24,734 nucleotides of DNA from Christensenella sp. UBA1782 (GTDB taxonomy: Bacteria > Bacillota > Clostridia > Christensenellales > DTU072). The first letter of the stretch is position 1. Each line of letters opens with the position of its first letter. Shown piece by piece: positions 21,130 to 24,734 of this stretch. The notes under the pieces were generated by a model that saw only the letters and a program-made list of their open reading frames with translations, made no database searches and was not told the origin of the DNA. A program made the translations under genes and the position numbers. Location: assembly GCA_002315475.1 (NCBI GenBank), contig DCGI01000072.1, positions 24,744 to 49,477 of the forward strand. Direction: 5' to 3'.

Positions 21130-21436
21130 TATCGAGAGGGCAAAACAGTTTTTGGCGTTCGACGCACTGAAGGGATTACAAGAAGAATTACGCAAGAGAG
21201 AGGAGCGGCACACCCGCACCGAAAAAATCGTTTTGAGCGAAGAAGACGAGCGGAAAATTTCGGATACCCTTCGGAAAGCGGAGCGAGGGGAAAGGGTAAA
21301 AATCACCTTCTTCGCACATGGACACTATTACGAAGTGCAAGGGACGGTAAAAGAAATCAGTACGGTGGGTTCTTACGTCGTCGTGGAGGAGGGAAAAATC
21401 TTTTTCGACGATATTTACGAAATCAATATTTTATAG
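21122..21436 (+). CDS. YolD-like family protein
   Basis: A 104-aa protein starting at GTG. NNIERAKQFLAFDALKGLQEELRKREE and the later beta-rich part (KITFFAHGHYYEVQGTVKEI then FDDIYEIN) match the YolD-like family. These small proteins are commonly encoded next to UvrX-type polymerases in Bacillota and are thought to modulate them, in the way UmuD does UmuC (inference). GTG 21122 is chosen because GGAGGG ends 7 nt upstream; a TTG at 21107 would put the ribosome site inside the gene. It overlaps the polymerase by 8 nt and ends the SOS operon. No terminator is visible in the 8 nt before the convergent TraX gene. Confidence 0.85.
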   Translation: MNNIERAKQFLAFDALKGLQEELRKREERHTRTEKIVLSEEDERKISDTLRKAERGERVKITFFAHGHYYEVQGTVKEISTVGSYVVVEEGKIFFDDIYEINIL

Positions 21437-21444
21437 TTTGGGTA

Positions 21445-22164
21445 TCAATATCCGTAAATAAGGATACTTATTCCGTACAAAACGACGATATGCAGCGGAT
21501 AAAAAATATAGAAAAAATACTTCATTTTCAGCGTACCCCTTTCGCCGTTATATAAGGCGATTAAAGGGACGGCAAGCAGGGCGAACAGCTCTCGTATTCC
21601 GTCCGTTCCCATGCCGAGCGCAACGAGAAGAATACCGAAAAAGAAGAACAAAAGTCGGACACTTTTCTTGCGGGAAAAGTAACAAAACAGAGGCAGGAAC
21701 AAGCCGAAGAATCGGTACTCTATATGCACCGTTTTGCAAAGGAAAAAACAGAGGACGGCGAGGCAAACGAAGAAAGCGAGATACCCGAAAGCGAGGTCGG
21801 TTCGGTTGTCGGCAAAGGCGTCGCTCATCCATTGAAAAAGATAGATAAAACAGGTGGCGAGGGCGAAGGAAACCAGCACGTTGACACTGTAAAAGTCCTC
21901 GGTGGCTATCGAATAGACGGCGTGAAAAATCAGTCCCAAGGCGAGCATTTGGGCGAGGTATTTGGTTTTGTTTTTCGTGTAGTAACAGCCTTCGGCGATG
22001 AAAAAAGCAAAAATCGGATAGGCGATGCGCCCGAAATATCGCAGCCAAGCGTATTGCGGCAGCAATAACATCCCCACGTGGTCGGTTACCATTAAAAAGG
22101 CGGCAAGCAGTTTCAGAGCGTTCCCGCTCAGTCCGATTTTGGATTTTGCACAACAGAAAAACAT
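21445..22164 (-). CDS. TraX family membrane protein
   Basis: A 239-aa membrane protein with seven or eight hydrophobic segments. The start (ALKLLAAFLMVTDHVGMLLL then FGRIAYPIFAFFIAEGCYYTKNKTKYL) is the TraX signature. TraX of plasmid F acetylates pilin, and the family is related to membrane acyltransferases; chromosomal copies in Bacillota have no known substrate. The conserved D-H pair and the G-R-I-A-Y-P-I-F-A-F motif are intact. No conjugation genes are nearby. The ATG has no ribosome site and lies 6 nt after a -10 box, so the mRNA is probably leaderless. It is convergent with the yolD-like gene. Confidence 0.88.
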   Translation of the reverse strand: MFFCCAKSKIGLSGNALKLLAAFLMVTDHVGMLLLPQYAWLRYFGRIAYPIFAFFIAEGCYYTKNKTKYLAQMLALGLIFHAVYSIATEDFYSVNVLVSFALATCFIYLFQWMSDAFADNRTDLAFGYLAFFVCLAVLCFFLCKTVHIEYRFFGLFLPLFCYFSRKKSVRLLFFFFGILLVALGMGTDGIRELFALLAVPLIALYNGERGTLKMKYFFYIFYPLHIVVLYGISILIYGY

Positions 22165-22170
22165 GAGAAA

Positions 22171-22199
22171 ATTGTACCGAAAAAAACCTTTTTCGTCAA
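22171..22199 (-). promoter_or_regulatory. Promoter giving a probably leaderless mRNA (TraX gene)
   Basis: On the minus strand, TTGACG (22199-22194), 17-nt spacer, TACAAT (22176-22171), then 6 nt to the ATG at 22164. The spacing to the start codon is the same as at 9122-9129. Confidence 0.78.
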
Positions 22200-22269
22200 T
22201 CCTTTTCGAGAAAAAACACGGAAACCTTTGGGACGTAAAATTTTTGCCGGAAAGATAATTTTGAAGATA

Positions 22270-22298
22270 TTGACAAGTTTGTTAAAAAAATATATACT
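22270..22298 (+). promoter_or_regulatory. Sigma-A promoter for the lemA operon
   Basis: TTGACA (22270-22275), 17-nt spacer, TATACT (22293-22298); a second -10-like TATAAT follows at 22299-22304 but is 23 nt from the -35. AAGGAG at 22317-22322 precedes the ATG at 22332. Confidence 0.82.
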
Positions 22299-22331
22299 TA
22301 TAATAACGAAATCATGAAGGAGAGTAAAATT

Positions 22332-22844
22332 ATGTGTATTTTTACGATTACTACTTACAATAAGCTCATCACTCTGCGTAACAGAGTGGAAAACAGTTGG
22401 GCGCAAATCGACGTACAGTTAAAGAACCGTTTTGATTTGATTCCCAACCTTGTGGAAACGGTCAAAGGGTATGCCAAGCACGAGGACGAAGTACTTACCA
22501 AAGTAACGAGCGCACGTGCGTCGGTGGGCAGAGCGACCACCCCCGAAGAAGCCATTCAGGCGAACAAAGAGTTGTCGAGTGCCCTTGCCCGTTTGTTGGT
22601 GGTTTCCGAAAATTATCCGACGTTAAAAGCGGACAGCCACTTTTTGAATTTGCAAAATCAACTGCAAGAACTCGAAAAGAAAATTGCTTTTGCCCGTCAA
22701 TTCTATAACGATACCGTTATGAAGTACAACGAAGGGCAACAACGCTTCCCCGCCAACATCGTCGCCAAGATTTTCCACTTTAAGGCGGCTCCCTACTTCC
22801 AAGCGGACGAAGGGGACAGAGTGGCTCCGAAAGTATCCTTTTAA
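22332..22844 (+). CDS. lemA: LemA family protein lacking the usual membrane anchor
   Basis: A 170-aa LemA-family protein. Its core, NKLITLRNRVENSWAQIDVQ followed by LKNRFDLIPNLVETVKGYAK, is nearly textbook, as are the NPTL-like (here NYPTLKAD) and ARQFYNDTVMKYNE segments. LemA proteins normally begin with a hydrophobic helix of about 20 residues that anchors a periplasmic or extracellular helical bundle. Here only MCIFTITTY precedes the core. The promoter puts the transcript start near 22305, leaving no room for a longer N-terminus. AAGGAG with 9-nt spacing supports ATG 22332 over ATG 22314, which overlaps that site. The product is therefore predicted to be cytoplasmic. A DUF2207 gene follows after 3 nt, the common partner of lemA. 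Confidence 0.92.
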   Translation: MCIFTITTYNKLITLRNRVENSWAQIDVQLKNRFDLIPNLVETVKGYAKHEDEVLTKVTSARASVGRATTPEEAIQANKELSSALARLLVVSENYPTLKADSHFLNLQNQLQELEKKIAFARQFYNDTVMKYNEGQQRFPANIVAKIFHFKAAPYFQADEGDRVAPKVSF

Positions 22845-22847
22845 GCC

Positions 22848-24734
22848 ATGAAAAAAAAGTTTATTCTCGGTGTCTTGTCGGTCACCCTTTTATTGCTATG
22901 CCTTTTGAGCGGCACCGGTTGCGAATGGGTGGAAGGTGATTTGTGGATAAATTCCTGCGAAGTCGTCGCCGAAGTCAATGCGCAGGGCGATTTAATCGTA
23001 GCCGAAACGTGGAACGTGGAAAACTCGTCGGACGAAGGATACAGAAATCTCTATAAGACCGTCAATTTGTACGATACGAATTTCGGCGTTGCCGATTCTT
23101 TCGAGTGGCTCGGCGTCACCGATAACGATTACGGTCAGGAAATCCGGTATGACGCCAATATTTTTATGATAAGCGACTACGTATTGTCATCGTATCCCAA
23201 TACCTATTACATGTACTCTACCGATGCGAATACCTACGAAATCGGCGTCATTCTACCCACCTTTTATGAAACGCGGAGTATAACGTTCCGCTATAAAATT
23301 AAAAATTTTATGGGTGGATACAGCGATACGGCGGAATTCTATTGGAAACTGTTTTCGGAAGATTTTCAACTTTACATCAAAAGTCTGCAGATGACGATTA
23401 CTTTCCCCCAAACGGTGGATTTCGAGGATTTTGATAATAACTTCGCCTACTTGCATTGCGTGGAAGAAAGCTTGATTGCTTTGGACGGAAACGTTATGAG
23501 GATTACGGGAGAAAAAATCGATGCGGGAACCCAAGTGGAAGTCCACGCCATGCTCGACAGAGATAGCTTTACGTTGCGTAAAAAAGTGCCGACTGCGGGG
23601 AAAGAATCCCTCGTCAACCAAGAAGAAATATGGTTACAGGAGTGGGAAGAGGCACAAAAGAAAGCCCGTATACTCGGTATCGTGGACGTTTACGGGAGTA
23701 TCGCCGTCATCGTTCTTGCCTTCGTATACGTGATTGTTTCCCGTATCAAAGGGCCGTATAAAATCAAAGAAAAGAACTATGTACGGGAGATTCCGTCCGA
23801 TTGGCGTCCCGCCTCGAAAGGACATCTTTTCTATTATTATAAAAAAGGCGGTGCGAGTAAGCATATAAACGCTCTCGTTTCGGCGACCATTTTGGATCTT
23901 GCTCGGCGGGATTTTCTGGATATTCTGCCCGATTCCGACGAGGAATACCGGTTGGATATTCACGAAATTTCTTTGACGCAGCGAGGGGAACTGAACGAAT
24001 ACGAACAGCAACTTTATACCTTTTTGAAAGAGGTGCAAGAGTACTATCACGCTCCCTTTACCATGAAGGACTTTGAAAAATATACCAAAAAGCACGCCGA
24101 GATTTCCTTTAGAAGGATGGCATACTTCTCGGATATGTCGGAAGCGGAGTTGAAAAAGTATAGGAAAACGAAAAAAGCACAAGCGAGCGCACTGATTCCG
24201 TTTTTGGTTATCGCGTTGGGATTTGCGTTGGAAGTGTTGAGTTTGGGCGTGGAGTTTTTACCGTTCGCCTGCATGATCGGCGGCGTGATAGCTCTGTTTT
24301 TACAGTATAAAACGCCTCGTCTGTCCGAAGAAGGCAACGCAAAATATGCCGAAATCGTCGGATTAAAGGACTTTTTGACCGACTTTTCCAATTTGAAAGA
24401 ATATGACATTCCGCAATTGATTTTGTGGGAAGAATACCTTGTCTACGCCACCATGATGGGTATCAGTGAAAAGGTTTTACAAAACTTGAAGGCTCGTTAT
24501 CCGGAAATGTTGGAAAAACAGTACGATTCCGGCTATTACAGAAGGGGTTATATTTATTCGTATATGTACCTCTCCACGCACAGCTATCGAGGGGGTAATT
24601 TCTTCGATATGGGCAGTCACATGCAACAAGCCATGACGAACGTTCAAAACGCCGCTCGTGCGGGTGCTCCCACGTCTTCGAGAGGGGGTGGCTTCGGCGG
24701 TGGCGGTCATGGCGGAAGCGGCTTCGGCGGAGGC
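22848..24734 (+). CDS. DUF2207 domain membrane protein (3' end outside window)
   Basis: At least 629 aa, open to the window end. A signal sequence (residues 1-24, MKKKFILGVLSVTLLLLCLL...) is followed by C25, but the residues before it (S-G-T-G) fit the lipobox poorly, so lipidation is uncertain. The extracellular beta domain opens with a DUF2207-like pattern (VAEVNAQGDLIVAETWNVE then GYRNLYKTV). A membrane helix lies near residues 275-295, a cytoplasmic domain follows, a helical hairpin in the membrane sits at about 445-485, and a glycine-rich tail (GGGFGGGGHGGSGFGGG) begins near 607. That tail is typical of LemA-associated family members. Function unknown; an envelope role with LemA is inferred. 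The start has no ribosome site and lies 3 nt after the lemA stop, suggesting reinitiation. Confidence 0.88.
   Translation, partial: MKKKFILGVLSVTLLLLCLLSGTGCEWVEGDLWINSCEVVAEVNAQGDLIVAETWNVENSSDEGYRNLYKTVNLYDTNFGVADSFEWLGVTDNDYGQEIRYDANIFMISDYVLSSYPNTYYMYSTDANTYEIGVILPTFYETRSITFRYKIKNFMGGYSDTAEFYWKLFSEDFQLYIKSLQMTITFPQTVDFEDFDNNFAYLHCVEESLIALDGNVMRITGEKIDAGTQVEVHAMLDRDSFTLRKKVPTAGKESLVNQEEIWLQEWEEAQKKARILGIVDVYGSIAVIVLAFVYVIVSRIKGPYKIKEKNYVREIPSDWRPASKGHLFYYYKKGGASKHINALVSATILDLARRDFLDILPDSDEEYRLDIHEISLTQRGELNEYEQQLYTFLKEVQEYYHAPFTMKDFEKYTKKHAEISFRRMAYFSDMSEAELKKYRKTKKAQASALIPFLVIALGFALEVLSLGVEFLPFACMIGGVIALFLQYKTPRLSEEGNAKYAEIVGLKDFLTDFSNLKEYDIPQLILWEEYLVYATMMGISEKVLQNLKARYPEMLEKQYDSGYYRRGYIYSYMYLSTHSYRGGNFFDMGSHMQQAMTNVQNAARAGAPTSSRGGGFGGGGHGGSGFGGG

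Noticed and set aside
19828..21306. A 492-codon open frame antisense to the translesion polymerase, longer than the polymerase gene
   Set aside because: Its protein has no recognisable family, it overlaps three well-identified genes, and the sense strand has all catalytic motifs. It is a codon-bias shadow.
21445..22164. TraX as a sign of a conjugative element
   Set aside because: No relaxase, type IV secretion or mobility gene is present; chromosomal TraX-family genes are common in Bacillota.
23634..24182. Minus-strand open frame opposite the DUF2207 gene
   Set aside because: No start signals, and the plus strand has a continuous, recognisable membrane protein.
1..24734. tRNA, rRNA, CRISPR, insertion sequence, phage or toxin-antitoxin modules
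   Set aside because: I looked for T-loop motifs, repeat-spacer patterns, transposase or integrase proteins and small paired genes and found none.

Overview
The window looks like a chromosomal stretch of a low-to-mid GC Bacillota bacterium, most likely an uncultured gut-type member of Clostridia. This rests on gene content: a DUF4364 protein, a small ferredoxin-thioredoxin-reductase-like protein, an ACT (UPF0237)/UPF0210 pair, a LexA with a Bacillus-type SOS box, a YolD-like protein, a CwlD-like amidase, and LemA beside a DUF2207 protein. Most mRNAs have strong AGGAGG-like ribosome sites and sigma-A-type promoters with 17-bp spacers. I saw no rRNA, tRNA, IS element or CRISPR array.

Layout. 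Positions 5-2252 (+) hold the 3' half of a GPH-family sugar symporter, an Lgt-family membrane protein and an Sfp-type phosphopantetheinyl transferase. A coiled-coil protein (2264-2788, -) converges on them. Positions 2896-6434 (+) encode a cytoplasmic GH38 alpha-mannosidase overlapping dut. Next come a DUF4364 protein, then a mini-FTR protein with a Na/Pi-cotransporter-PhoU protein, then a YcxB-like membrane protein with an HSL-type esterase. An ACT/UPF0210/cysK operon follows (10759-13338). A strong bidirectional hairpin at 13357-13393 separates it from a minus-strand operon ychF - GH95 fucosidase - mntP (17331 down to 13412).

Positions 17420-21436 (+) carry uppP, a 312-bp non-coding region with six perfect DnaA boxes and an AT-rich flank, a cell-wall amidase, and an SOS operon lexA - Y-family polymerase - yolD. 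A TraX-family membrane protein (-) and a divergent lemA-DUF2207 operon (+, running off the end) finish the window.

How the genes work together. The two glycosidases lack signal peptides, and with the GPH transporter they fit uptake of host-glycan fragments and their breakdown inside the cell. The lexA operon is a self-regulated DNA-damage translesion module. UppP, the amidase and possibly the Lgt-like protein serve the envelope.

Most notable points. (1) The DnaA-box array at 18233-18386 is a candidate replication origin or DnaA-control locus, although no dnaA or dnaN is in view. (2) Two promoters, at 9094 and 22199, place the ATG exactly where the transcript should begin, implying leaderless mRNAs. 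(3) Several genes start 2-3 nt after, or overlapping, the preceding stop with no Shine-Dalgarno sequence. (4) The FTR-like protein has a shifted cysteine spacing. (5) LemA lacks its usual membrane anchor. I did not find a convincing new multi-gene defence or mobile system.
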